Origin: Candidatus Competibacteraceae bacterium | GTDB lineage: Bacteria > Pseudomonadota > Gammaproteobacteria > Competibacterales > Competibacteraceae | Direction: 5' to 3' | Assembly: GCA_003989075.1 (NCBI GenBank) | Contig: RXIX01000010.1 | Location: 1 to 52,848, forward strand | Length of the DNA stretch: 52,848 nt | Shown: positions 36,813 through 44,716 of the stretch, in pieces | Numbering within the stretch: the first letter of the stretch is position 1 | How the letters are laid out: the number at the start of each line of letters is the position of its first letter | Program-made: the position numbers and the translations under genes | Notes under the pieces: generated by a model | Told to the model about the DNA's origin: nothing | Databases searched by the model: none | The model's input: the letters and a program-made list of their open reading frames with translations, nothing else

Positions 36813-36845
36813 AAAAAAAGCCCATTCCTTACTGGAACGGGCTTT
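36813..36845. terminator. Bidirectional terminator between dusA and the S8 protease
   Basis: AAAGCCCATTCC (36817-36828) pairs with GGAACGGGCTTT (36834-36845), with a single mismatch, around a five-base loop. On the minus strand it is followed by a run of seven T's (complement of 36813-36819), giving a strong terminator for the protease gene. Confidence 0.8.
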
Positions 36846-36917
36846 GGCTCAGATCATCGCGGAATACCGGGGATCGCGTGGTATTCCGTCACAAGCCCAG
36901 GTATGGCAAAGGGGTTG

Positions 36918-38702
36918 TTATTTGGTGACCTGGATGGATGTGGTGGATTTGTTGCCCGCCGCATCCTCGGCGGTAGCGCTGATGTTATGGATGCCTGCCG
37001 CGACTTTCTTGATATTCCAGGTGCATTTCAGCGTCGCGCTGCTGCTGATGCCCAGCACCTGACCATCAACCGCGCAGGTGGTCCTGGTTACGCCCACGTT
37101 GTCGGATGCATTGACGTTGATGGTGATGTTGGTGCCGATCAGCTTGGCGCCATTGACCGGATTACTGATCTGCACGGTGGGTGCAAGGGTATCGGCTACG
37201 TCGGGGATATTGTCCACCGTGACCGATACGTTGCTGGAGATGCCCTTATTGCCAGCGGCGTCATAGGCATACGCAACCAGGGAAGTCGCGCCATCCGCCT
37301 GTGCAGTGGTGTCCCAACTGAAGCCGAAGGGCGCGGTGGTATCGCTGGCGACCAGCTTGCCAGCGGCGTACAACTCGACGCGGGTGACACCGACGTTGTC
37401 GTTGGCGCTGACGCTGACCGTTGCTACACCGGCAACCTTGCTGCCGCTGCTGGGTGAGGTGATCGAGGTGCTCGGGGCCTGGGTATCGGCGGCCTGCGTC
37501 TGCAGCGCGGTTTGCACCGCCGCCGCTGCATTGACCCGGCCATAGCCATAGGCGGTGTCCCAGCCGGCATCGCCAAGATCGGTGGCGGTGTTCTCAAGAA
37601 CCTGTTCCAGCGTCGCAGGCGGCAGGCTGGGGTTGGCCGCCATCATCAGCGCTACCACGCCCGCAGTGACCGGACTGGCAAATGAGGTGCCGCTCACCGC
37701 GCCGTAACCACCGCCGTTCGTGGTCGTCCAGATGCTCACGCCGGGCGCGGCGACATCGACGAAATAGCCAAAGTTGGACCAACTGGCCTTGGCATCATTG
37801 CTATCGGTGGCGGAGACCGAAATCATGTACGGGCTATCGCTGTAGCCAGGATCGGTGCTCGAATTACCCGCAGCTACCACAGTGACACCGCCCTTACTAC
37901 GCAGATACTGAGCAGCACTGGCAATTGAGGAACTGCTGGTGGCTTCATAGCTGATATTGGCAACCTGTGCGCCATGATCGGCAGCCCAGGTCAGGCCATT
38001 GGCGATATTGCTCCAATAGGCATAGCCGGTGGGATCGTTGGTGATACGAATCGGCATAATGCGGGCCGATCCTGCCACGCCAACGACTCCGACGCCGTTA
38101 TTGGCCATCGCCGCTGCCGAACCGGCTACTTTAGTGCCATGTCCATAGACATCAGACGTATCGGTATTGCCCGAAACCGGGTTCCAGCCGGCGACCAGAT
38201 TGCCGGCTAGATCGGGATGACTGGCATCTACACCGGTGTCGAGAATCGCAATAATGACGCCGCTACCCTGGCTGTTATCCCATGCGGTTGGGGCCTGAAT
38301 CTTGGGTAGATGCCAAGCGCTGGCATAGTTGGGATCATCAGGGATTTGTTCCGCTTCCACCAGCATATCCGGCTCGGCAAACTTGACATGTGGATTTTTG
38401 GTCAGTGCACGCGCTACCGCTTCCTCAGCCTGCGGGGGTACCTGAACCACATGCAGATTGATCTGGCGGATGTGGCCAATGGCTTTGCCGCCGTGCGGTT
38501 TGAGAATCTTGTCAAGTTCATTATCACTGAGGCCGGCTTGCGTTCCGACCAGGATGCGCCCTTCAGCTTTTTGGGGGGCGGCGAACACATCAGTGGCATA
38601 GCTGGCCGTGAGTGCCAGGATCATGGACGAGGCGATGGAGAGTTTGCGGAAAGACCGGAAGTTAACAGTGCGCTTGGTGCGGAAGAAGGTGTTATTCGTC
38701 AT
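36918..38702 (-). CDS. Secreted S8 (subtilisin-like) serine protease with C-terminal Ig-like repeats
   Basis: The 594-residue product has a signal peptide (hydrophobic 21-37, cleavage near VFA-AP, about residue 41), a propeptide-like region (about 45-120), and a peptidase S8 domain (about 130-400). The triad is Asp155 (ILDTGVDASH), His188 (GHGTKVAG) and Ser340 (GTSFASP); the oxyanion residue is Asn280. Two Ig-like repeats follow (about 405-500 and 505-594), each with SANDNVGVTR-like strands. It is extracellular or surface-bound. The leader carries a c-di-GMP-I riboswitch and a hairpin that can cover the ribosome-binding site, so its synthesis is probably set by c-di-GMP. Confidence 0.92.
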   Translation of the reverse strand: MTNNTFFRTKRTVNFRSFRKLSIASSMILALTASYATDVFAAPQKAEGRILVGTQAGLSDNELDKILKPHGGKAIGHIRQINLHVVQVPPQAEEAVARALTKNPHVKFAEPDMLVEAEQIPDDPNYASAWHLPKIQAPTAWDNSQGSGVIIAILDTGVDASHPDLAGNLVAGWNPVSGNTDTSDVYGHGTKVAGSAAAMANNGVGVVGVAGSARIMPIRITNDPTGYAYWSNIANGLTWAADHGAQVANISYEATSSSSIASAAQYLRSKGGVTVVAAGNSSTDPGYSDSPYMISVSATDSNDAKASWSNFGYFVDVAAPGVSIWTTTNGGGYGAVSGTSFASPVTAGVVALMMAANPSLPPATLEQVLENTATDLGDAGWDTAYGYGRVNAAAAVQTALQTQAADTQAPSTSITSPSSGSKVAGVATVSVSANDNVGVTRVELYAAGKLVASDTTAPFGFSWDTTAQADGATSLVAYAYDAAGNKGISSNVSVTVDNIPDVADTLAPTVQISNPVNGAKLIGTNITINVNASDNVGVTRTTCAVDGQVLGISSSATLKCTWNIKKVAAGIHNISATAEDAAGNKSTTSIQVTK

Positions 38703-38711
38703 GGCTGCGAT

Positions 38712-38731
38712 CCCCTAAACTTGTATGGGGG
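38712..38731 (-). promoter_or_regulatory. Hairpin masking the protease ribosome-binding site
   Basis: On the minus strand, CCCC (complement of 38727-38730) can pair with GGGG (complement of 38712-38715) around an 11-base loop. The GGGG is the core of AGGGGA, the only ribosome-binding-site candidate, eight to nine bases before the ATG at 38702. This fits a translational expression platform for the riboswitch upstream. Confidence 0.5.
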
Positions 38732-38797
38732 CACGCACACCACCGATTCGCGCGGGTAAAGCAACTGAGCGGATTTAATCTGCCAAGTGGCTCATCT

Positions 38798-38880
38798 GGC
38801 GATCCCGCTGTCATAGGGTTGAAGCCCCTTAGACCGGTGATTTTGCGTCGCCGCCTTTCGACGGCTTTGCCCTTTTCAGA
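38798..38880 (-). ncRNA. Cyclic di-GMP-I (GEMM-I) riboswitch aptamer
   Basis: Read on the minus strand, this leader segment contains AAGGGCAAAGCC, a hairpin closed by a GAAA tetraloop, GGCGACGCAAAA, CACCGGTCTAAGGGG, and CCTATGACAGCGGGATCGCC. These are the conserved blocks of the c-di-GMP-I class: the ligand-binding junction, the P2 hairpin with its GNRA loop, and the P3 arm carrying the receptor-like CTAAG/CTATG bulge. It lies about 95 bases upstream of the protease start codon and in the same orientation. Confidence 0.93.
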
Positions 38881-39349
38881 CTCGGCTAAGTCCTAGCAAG
38901 ATTTGGGCGCAGTCCAAAGTGGACTGATCATTTATAGGAAAATTTTATTAAAATTTAATTTAACTTAATGTTTTTAATGTTTTTTATTTTTTTGGGCGAT
39001 GTGGCTGTCAATTTGGGTGGCGACGGCTTTGCGGGTTAATTGACAATTTGCGTCGCAAAAAGTGACAAAAATTTGCATTTTGCTTATGTATTGAAATAAT
39101 TACATATTATTTATAATAAGTTCAGTATGTTATTTTTATTGGTTTGGTTTTGTGTCAGGTCTGGGCGCTCTTTTTTCCCATAATTCAGGCGATGCTCCGC
39201 GTAATATGTATTTTTTTGTTATATGACAATTGTGGGCGCTGAAAAAGCAGGTCATGGATATTGCCTTGTTCCGATAGGGGCTCTTTTTGGGATATTTCGG
39301 TTAGGACGGTCGCTCCTGGTTTTGTGGAATTGATCAGTGTCGAAAAGCA
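38881..39349. other. A+T-rich non-coding stretch upstream of the riboswitch
   Basis: About 470 bases with long T and A runs and no credible gene. G+C is far lower than the window average. It must contain the promoter of the riboswitch-protease transcript (minus strand); several TATAAT-like hexamers occur, and none stands out. Confidence 0.6.
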
Positions 39350-39375
39350 AGAGCGGCGCCTTTCGGCGCCGCTCT
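39350..39375 (-). terminator. Terminator of the PEP-CTERM gene
   Basis: AGAGCGGCGCC (39350-39360) and GGCGCCGCTCT (39365-39375) form a perfect 11-bp stem with a four-base loop. On the minus strand it is followed by TGCTTTTC. It lies about 30 bases after the stop codon. Confidence 0.8.
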
Positions 39376-39403
39376 ATAAAACCTGCTGAAACGGAACGAG
39401 CGA

Positions 39404-40216
39404 TCAATTCAGAAGGGATTTGCGGCGGCGGATTGCGCCTATGCCCAACAAGCCCAAGCCTAGTAGAGCTAGACTGGCAGGCTCGGGGATCTCTTTAGGA
39501 GGGCCACCGCCGTCGTCGTTCGGAATACTCTGAGCATCATGCGAAAAGGGGGCAAACTGCGTTTGGTCTACATCACCCACAACGCCGCATTGCCCTTTAT
39601 CATCGCCACACACTGCAGTGTTGTATAAATCAAAGTGAATTGAGTATCCAGTCTTTAAATTACTCACATTGACCGTGAATGCTGTAAAGTACATTTTGTC
39701 CTTATCAGCCGTGCTCGGATCAGTGGCCAGCGGATCGGTTGGGGTGGATGTTTGAGCATCAAATGCCTTAACGTAACGATTACTGGCAAATTGGAACTCA
39801 AATTGTTTGAAATAGGTATCGAAAATACCATGATCAGCCAAATCACCTGGATCCGAAGATTGCGTCGCAACTGTGTCGATCGGCGGAGTTCCATAAACCA
39901 TATCTGAAGTGACATTCACCGTGGATCCGTTAAAAGAAAAGGATCCTAAATCAGGAGATGGTGTTGTTTGAGCTGTTTTTGGAACCACCGCAGCCGAAAT
40001 ATAATAAAAGTCGCTTAATGAGTTACTGGTGTCTGGACTTAAAAGTGCATAGAGTGTGAAAACCGATCCGGTTGCGTATGTGGTCTCGTCTTTTCCAGCC
40101 GCTGTGGTATTGACGTACTTGCCGTCTTCAATTGTTAATTGAAGTGTCGGCACAGCATAGGCGCTGACTCCATAACTCAGACATGCGATCAGGATTGCTC
40201 GAGTAACAGTTTTCAT
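39404..40216 (-). CDS. PEP-CTERM sorting domain protein
   Basis: The 270-residue product has a signal peptide (cleavage after about residue 21, SAYA-VP), a Ser/Thr/Asp-rich extracellular region with no recognised domain, and a C-terminal PEP-CTERM sorting signal: IPEPASLALLGLGLLGIGAI followed by RRRK. Such proteins are processed by exosortase (EpsH/XrtA) and go to the surface or extracellular matrix. No exosortase gene is in this window. G+C is much lower than in the housekeeping genes. GGAG lies eight bases before the ATG. Confidence 0.9.
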   Translation of the reverse strand: MKTVTRAILIACLSYGVSAYAVPTLQLTIEDGKYVNTTAAGKDETTYATGSVFTLYALLSPDTSNSLSDFYYISAAVVPKTAQTTPSPDLGSFSFNGSTVNVTSDMVYGTPPIDTVATQSSDPGDLADHGIFDTYFKQFEFQFASNRYVKAFDAQTSTPTDPLATDPSTADKDKMYFTAFTVNVSNLKTGYSIHFDLYNTAVCGDDKGQCGVVGDVDQTQFAPFSHDAQSIPNDDGGGPPKEIPEPASLALLGLGLLGIGAIRRRKSLLN

Positions 40217-40263
40217 GTTGCTTGCTCCATGCTGGATTTCTAAACACTGGCTAAATATCTAAA

Positions 40264-40279
40264 TGCAAACATTAAACCA
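40264..40279 (-). promoter_or_regulatory. Candidate sigma-54 promoter of the PEP-CTERM gene
   Basis: On the minus strand the sequence reads TGGTTTAATGTTTGCA: GG and GC are separated by exactly ten bases, as in the -24/-12 sigma-54 promoter class. The -12 element is about 50 bases before the start codon. PEP-CTERM genes in several bacteria are known to use sigma-54 with PrsR-type activators. The first element is only partly conserved. Confidence 0.45.
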
Positions 40280-40664
40280 AAGATGTTAAGTTTATGAATT
40301 TAAATAAAATAATTGCATGGTTTTTCTTTTGGGTATTTGGTTTTTATGCAAACTTGTAAAATAAATTGACACTGATAGATTCCTGGTCAGGACGTCAGTT
40401 GCTCTGTCTTTTGCCAGTGGAATTGATATTAAGATATTGATTATATTTGTTTTAATCTGTTTTTGGCTGGCTTGGTTTCATTCCAAAATGGCTTATTCCG
40501 CAGGATTTAGCGAAGAAACTCCCGTCAACAGGCTTTACAGTCGGAGCTTTACGTCGGATGTTTCCACTCACAAAACCCTTGCTTCTGCAACCGATCGCAT
40601 CAAGCATCCCGGCCAAGTCTTGCCGTATCATGGCATGCTTTTCACCACCGAGGATTGCCTTGCC
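40280..40664. other. A+T-rich region between PEP-CTERM and CBS genes
   Basis: About 385 bases. No supported gene, although an open frame continues upstream of the CBS gene from 40437. A TTGACA hexamer lies at about 40367 without a matching -10 box. The longer frame could extend the CBS protein by up to 76 residues, but those residues do not resemble the family. Confidence 0.4.
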
Positions 40665-41123
40665 ATGTATGAGTTCCTGCAATATCAGGTCCGTGACGCC
40701 ATGACCGCCAACCCGATTGCCATCGGTCCCGACACCAAGCTGCGCGAGGTCGAGGAACTGTTTGAAAATCATGATTTCAACGGTGTTCCGGTGGTCGATG
40801 GCGAGCGGCGCCTGCTGGGCATCCTGACCAAGTTTGATCTGCTCAAGGCCTTCACCCTCGATTCGCATCTGCTGGTGCCGCACTACGACGAGATCATGGA
40901 GAAAAGCGCCGAAGCGGTGATGACCCGTAATCCAGTCAGTGTCACTCCGCAATTGCCCCTCAGTCGCCTGCTGCAGAAGCTGGTGGAGATGCGCACCAAG
41001 AGCCTGCCAGTGGCCGAAGATGGGCGGCTGGTTGGCATTGTCGCCCGCGAGGACGTCCTGAAAGCCCTGCGCCGCGCCACCATCAAGCATGAGATTCCGG
41101 TTCACGCGGACGAGCCGCAATGA
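40665..41123 (+). CDS. CBS-pair domain protein
   Basis: The product, about 152 residues from the chosen ATG, is two tandem CBS domains: VRDAMTANPIAI...FNGVPVVDGERRLLGILTK and AVMTRNPVSV...KSLPVAEDGRLVGIVAR. CBS pairs bind adenine nucleotides and regulate partners. The start is uncertain: ATGs at 40488, 40635 and 40665 are all open; 40665 has GAGG about 12 bases upstream and begins just before the first CBS repeat. Its TGA overlaps the next ATG (ATGA), so it is coupled to the deacetylase-like gene. Confidence 0.8.
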   Translation: MYEFLQYQVRDAMTANPIAIGPDTKLREVEELFENHDFNGVPVVDGERRLLGILTKFDLLKAFTLDSHLLVPHYDEIMEKSAEAVMTRNPVSVTPQLPLSRLLQKLVEMRTKSLPVAEDGRLVGIVAREDVLKALRRATIKHEIPVHADEPQ

Positions 41124-42121
41124 CCACCCTGTTATTTACCCATCCGGTTTGTCTGGAACACGACACCGGCTTTGGTCACCCCGAATGCCCGGCGCGACTA
41201 ACCGCTGTGCTCAATACCCTGCGCACCTCGCCCTTTGCCGCGCTGGAATGGCGTGAAGCCCCGGCTGCGACGCTGGAACAGCTTGCCCGTATCCATCCTC
41301 AGGACCATATCGAGCACCTGCTTGCTCAGGTGCCCAAGCAGGGCCAGTACGCTCTTGATGGCGACACCATTCTGTCGCCGCGTTCCGGCGAAGCTGCGCT
41401 GCACTCGGCGGGTGCGGCCTGTGCGGCTGTCGATGCCATCATCAAGCGCGAAGCCAGCAACGCCTTTTGCGCGACCCGGCCGCCCGGTCACCACGCGGAG
41501 CCGAAGCAGGCCATGGGTTTTTGCCTGTTCGCCAATGCCGCCATCGCCGCTGCGCACGCCCGCGCCGTTCACGGCCTGCAGCGGGTCGCGGTGATCGATT
41601 TTGACGTGCATCATGGCAACGGCACCCAGGCCGCCTTCGAGCACGATCCGGCCTACTTCTACATTTCCACCCATCAGGCGCACATTTATCCGGGCACGGG
41701 TCGCAGCGAAGAATGCGGTGTGGGCAATATCCTCAACGTACCTTTGCTCGCAGGCAGCGGCTCGGCGGATCTGCGCCTGGTCTGGGAACGGGATATCGCC
41801 CCGGCGCTGCGCGAATTCCAGCCGCAATTGATCCTGATCTCGGCCGGTTTCGACGCCCATTACATGGACCCGCTGGCGGAACTGAACTTCAACGAGGACG
41901 ACTACACCTGGCTGACACAGCAGATTCTGCAGGTGGCAGCGGAGTGTTGCGAAGGGCGGGTGGTCTCGCTGCTGGAAGGTGGCTATAGCATCCCGGCGCT
42001 GACATCCAGCGTGGCGGCCCATGTCCGGGCACTGATCGAAGCGCCCAAGGCTGCGCAGCGTTCGCTGATCAAGAATATCCTGCAGCGCCAGAAAGCCCGG
42101 CGGGCGGCAGGTCAGGGATAG
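41120..42121 (+). CDS. Histone deacetylase family protein (acetylpolyamine amidohydrolase-like)
   Basis: The 333-residue zinc hydrolase has the active-site histidine pair in RPPGHHAEPKQAMGFCLF, zinc ligands in VIDFDVHHGNGTQ, GFDAHYMDPLAEL with the third ligand, and LLEGGYS with the transition-state Tyr. Bacterial members deacetylate acetylpolyamines or small amides; some act on proteins. The full set of catalytic residues is present. It is translationally coupled to the CBS protein (four-base overlap). Confidence 0.9.
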   Translation: MTTLLFTHPVCLEHDTGFGHPECPARLTAVLNTLRTSPFAALEWREAPAATLEQLARIHPQDHIEHLLAQVPKQGQYALDGDTILSPRSGEAALHSAGAACAAVDAIIKREASNAFCATRPPGHHAEPKQAMGFCLFANAAIAAAHARAVHGLQRVAVIDFDVHHGNGTQAAFEHDPAYFYISTHQAHIYPGTGRSEECGVGNILNVPLLAGSGSADLRLVWERDIAPALREFQPQLILISAGFDAHYMDPLAELNFNEDDYTWLTQQILQVAAECCEGRVVSLLEGGYSIPALTSSVAAHVRALIEAPKAAQRSLIKNILQRQKARRAAGQG

Positions 42122-42126
42122 TGGAT

Positions 42127-42180
42127 TAAGGCTAAAGGCTAAAACAAACGCATCACTGCACGTTTTGACCTTTAGCCTTA
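42127..42180. repeat. Inverted repeat of degenerate heptamers
   Basis: TAAGGCTAAAGG (42127-42138) is the exact reverse complement of CCTTTAGCCTTA (42169-42180). Each arm holds heptamers related to GGCTAAA. The repeat fills the gap between the convergent deacetylase-like and quinone oxidoreductase genes. Similar heptamers lie at 48605-48639. Confidence 0.75.
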
Positions 42181-42197
42181 TCGCAAGGCGCGCCGGC

Positions 42198-43175
42198 TCA
42201 GGGCAACAGCACCGTCGATCCGGTAGTCTGTCGCGCTTCCAGATCACGATGCGCCTGAGCAGTCTCGGCCAGCGGATAGGTCTGGTTTACCTCAATCTTC
42301 ACCGCGCCGCCGGTCACGACCGCGAATAGTTCTGCAGCGCTGGCCAGCAGATCGGCGCGCCGGGCGGTGTAGTGCATCAGGCTCGGCCGGGTGAAGAACA
42401 GCGAGCCCTTGGCGGCCAGCAGGCCGGGTTCAAAGGCCGGCACCGGCCCGGAGGCATTGCCAAAGCTGACCATCATGCCCAGCGGCCGCAAACAGTCCAG
42501 CGAATCCATGAAGGTATCCTTACCCACCGAGTCGTAGACCACTGCCACGCCGGCGCCGCCGGTGATCTCGCGCACCCGTTCGACGATGTTCTCACGCCGG
42601 TAGTCAATAACGTGATCACAGCCATGGGCGCGGGCCAGTGTCGCCTTGGCCTCGCTGCCCACTGTGCCGATCACCGTTGCGCCCAGATGCCGCGCCCATT
42701 GACTGGCGATCAGCCCAACCCCGCCAGCAGCGGCATGCAGCAGGATGGTATCGCCTGCTTGCACCCGATAGCTGCGCCGCAGCAGATACTGTGCGGTCAT
42801 GCCCTGCAGCAGCATCGCCGCCGCCGCGCGTTCGTCGATAGCATCGGGCAGCGCGACCACCCGATCAGCGGGCATCAACCGCACTTCGGCATAAGCGCCG
42901 ACCGGTGGACTGGCATAGGCGACCCGGTCGCCGACCTTGAATTCGCTGACACCGGGACCAACCGCCTCGACCCGGCCAGCCCCTTCCATGCCCAGCGTCC
43001 ACGGCAGGGCCGGCAGTGGATACAGGCCGGTGCGGTGATAAACGTCGATGTAGTTCAGGCCAATGGCGCCATGCCGAATGCGCAACTCGCCGGGACCGGG
43101 ATCGCCGACCGCGACCTCCTCCCAGCGCAGCACTTCGGGGCCACCGTATTCATGAATGCGGATTGCGTGTGTCAT
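42198..43175 (-). CDS. NAD(P)H:quinone oxidoreductase (zinc-independent, QorA type)
   Basis: The 325-residue medium-chain reductase starts with MTHAIRIHEYGGPEVLRWEE and has LHAAAGGVGLIASQWARHLGA, the NADPH-binding Rossmann motif with AxxGGVG, and YDSVGKDTFMDSLDCLRPLG. Zinc-ligand cysteines are absent, as in the quinone reductase (QOR) subfamily. Such enzymes reduce quinones by one electron or handle reactive enones. Confidence 0.9.
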   Translation of the reverse strand: MTHAIRIHEYGGPEVLRWEEVAVGDPGPGELRIRHGAIGLNYIDVYHRTGLYPLPALPWTLGMEGAGRVEAVGPGVSEFKVGDRVAYASPPVGAYAEVRLMPADRVVALPDAIDERAAAAMLLQGMTAQYLLRRSYRVQAGDTILLHAAAGGVGLIASQWARHLGATVIGTVGSEAKATLARAHGCDHVIDYRRENIVERVREITGGAGVAVVYDSVGKDTFMDSLDCLRPLGMMVSFGNASGPVPAFEPGLLAAKGSLFFTRPSLMHYTARRADLLASAAELFAVVTGGAVKIEVNQTYPLAETAQAHRDLEARQTTGSTVLLP

Positions 43176-43219
43176 CGGTGTGTCCTCGGCAGGAGGCAGG
43201 ATTACGCAGCGTGGCGCGT

Positions 43220-44668
43220 TCAGAGATGCTCCGGATCGGCCCAGTCATGCACCGGCCGGCCGCCGCGCTGCTGTTCGAGATAGGCCAGGGTTAACAGGTT
43301 CAGATCGCGACCGTGCGCGGTGAAAAAGCGCTGCTGCCAGTCAGCGCCGGTGCGGTGCTGGGTTACCCGGGTGGCGATGATATCCAGATATAGAGCGATA
43401 TCCGCAGCATCGATGGCGAGTGTCTGCAGGCCGCGCCGTGCCAGCGGCAGCAGTTCATCAAGCAGCAGGCGCTGTAGCGATCCACGCCGGCCGTGCAGCC
43501 AGACCACCTCGGCACGCAGACCATCACGCGCGGCCGCGTAGAAGTTGGCCCGGCACTGGGCAAATTCCAGTTGCGCGCTCAGCGGTGGCGTCAGCCGCGC
43601 CAGGGCATGCACCAGGCCGTAATACAGCGCGGCATTGGCGATGGTGTCGGGAATGCTCGGCCCGGCGGGCATGACCCGGTGTTCGATACGCAGATGCGGC
43701 GTACCGTTGGCGTCGAAGCCAAGCAGCGGCCGGTTCCAGCGCCAGATGGTGCCATTGTGCAGGCGCAGATGCGGCAGGGGTCCGGCCTGCGCCGTGTCCA
43801 GTGCTTCGGGCAGCAGCGGCGGATAGTGCAGCAGATTCTCATTGAACAGTTCCAGCAGCGATTCACGCACATAGCCGCTGCCGAAGGTGACCCGGCGGTA
43901 GCTGGGATTATTGGCCCGGGCACCGCCAGGCAGGGCCACGCCCTGTTCGAACAGGGGAATGCGCGTTTCCGCCCACAGCAGGTGTCCAAACAGCAGGGGC
44001 GAGTTGGCCGCGACCGCCACCATCGGTGCCGCCAGTGCCAGCGCGGCATTGAAATAGGCGGGTGCAGCTGCGCTGCTGACCTGTAAATGGGTCTGGAACG
44101 AGGTGGTGGCGGCTTCCAGCATCACATCGGGCTGGGTGAGCTGCAGGGTATCGAGGCCGCGAATCAGCAGGTGCAAGGGCTGACCGCGCCGGCGCAGTAG
44201 AATCTGCTCGTTGATCGCCCGGTAGCGCTGCCGGCTGCTCATGTGCTCCAGGCGCAGGTCGGTCGGATGCAGTGTGGGCAAAATGCCAATCAGCGCTACA
44301 TGGGCATCCAGCGCCGCTGCAGTCATCTGGCAGCGCTGCCACAGGGCGTCGAGATTGCTGTGCATCTGATGCAGCGCGGTGCCGTGCAGCGGCAGCGGTG
44401 GCGTGTTCAGTTCGATGTTGAACACGCTCAGCTCCGGTACCACTTGGGCATCGTCCAGGCGTGCCAGGAAGGCTTCGTTCAGTGGTGCCGGTTGCCCCTG
44501 ACGATCCAGCAGCCAGGCCTCAATCTCGAAACCGCCGATGTGGTTGGTATCCGCCAGCCGGCCACTGGCCAGCCAGTCAGCCAGTTGCGCGGTTTCCTGG
44601 CGCAGGCGGGCCCGGAAGCGCCGGAAATCCTGGCGGCTGAATTGCGAACGGGAAATCTCCTGGCCCAT
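43220..44668 (-). CDS. GCS2-type carboxylate-amine/glutamate-cysteine ligase-like protein
   Basis: The product, about 482 residues, has HIGGFEIEAWLLDRQG, ELSVFNIELNTPP and the later LRIEHRVMPAGPSIPDTIAN, which resemble the carboxylate-amine ligase GCS2 family (glutamine-synthetase-like fold). Members make gamma-glutamyl peptides in some bacteria, but many are uncharacterised. Start: ATG at 44668; upstream GTG and TTG codons are open. It follows the methyltransferase gene on the same strand by about 50 bases. Confidence 0.75.
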   Translation of the reverse strand: MGQEISRSQFSRQDFRRFRARLRQETAQLADWLASGRLADTNHIGGFEIEAWLLDRQGQPAPLNEAFLARLDDAQVVPELSVFNIELNTPPLPLHGTALHQMHSNLDALWQRCQMTAAALDAHVALIGILPTLHPTDLRLEHMSSRQRYRAINEQILLRRRGQPLHLLIRGLDTLQLTQPDVMLEAATTSFQTHLQVSSAAAPAYFNAALALAAPMVAVAANSPLLFGHLLWAETRIPLFEQGVALPGGARANNPSYRRVTFGSGYVRESLLELFNENLLHYPPLLPEALDTAQAGPLPHLRLHNGTIWRWNRPLLGFDANGTPHLRIEHRVMPAGPSIPDTIANAALYYGLVHALARLTPPLSAQLEFAQCRANFYAAARDGLRAEVVWLHGRRGSLQRLLLDELLPLARRGLQTLAIDAADIALYLDIIATRVTQHRTGADWQQRFFTAHGRDLNLLTLAYLEQQRGGRPVHDWADPEHL

Positions 44669-44716
44669 GTGCACGGTCTCTGGCTGGTACGGCGCGAAGG
44701 TTGCTGTTTTCCTCAA

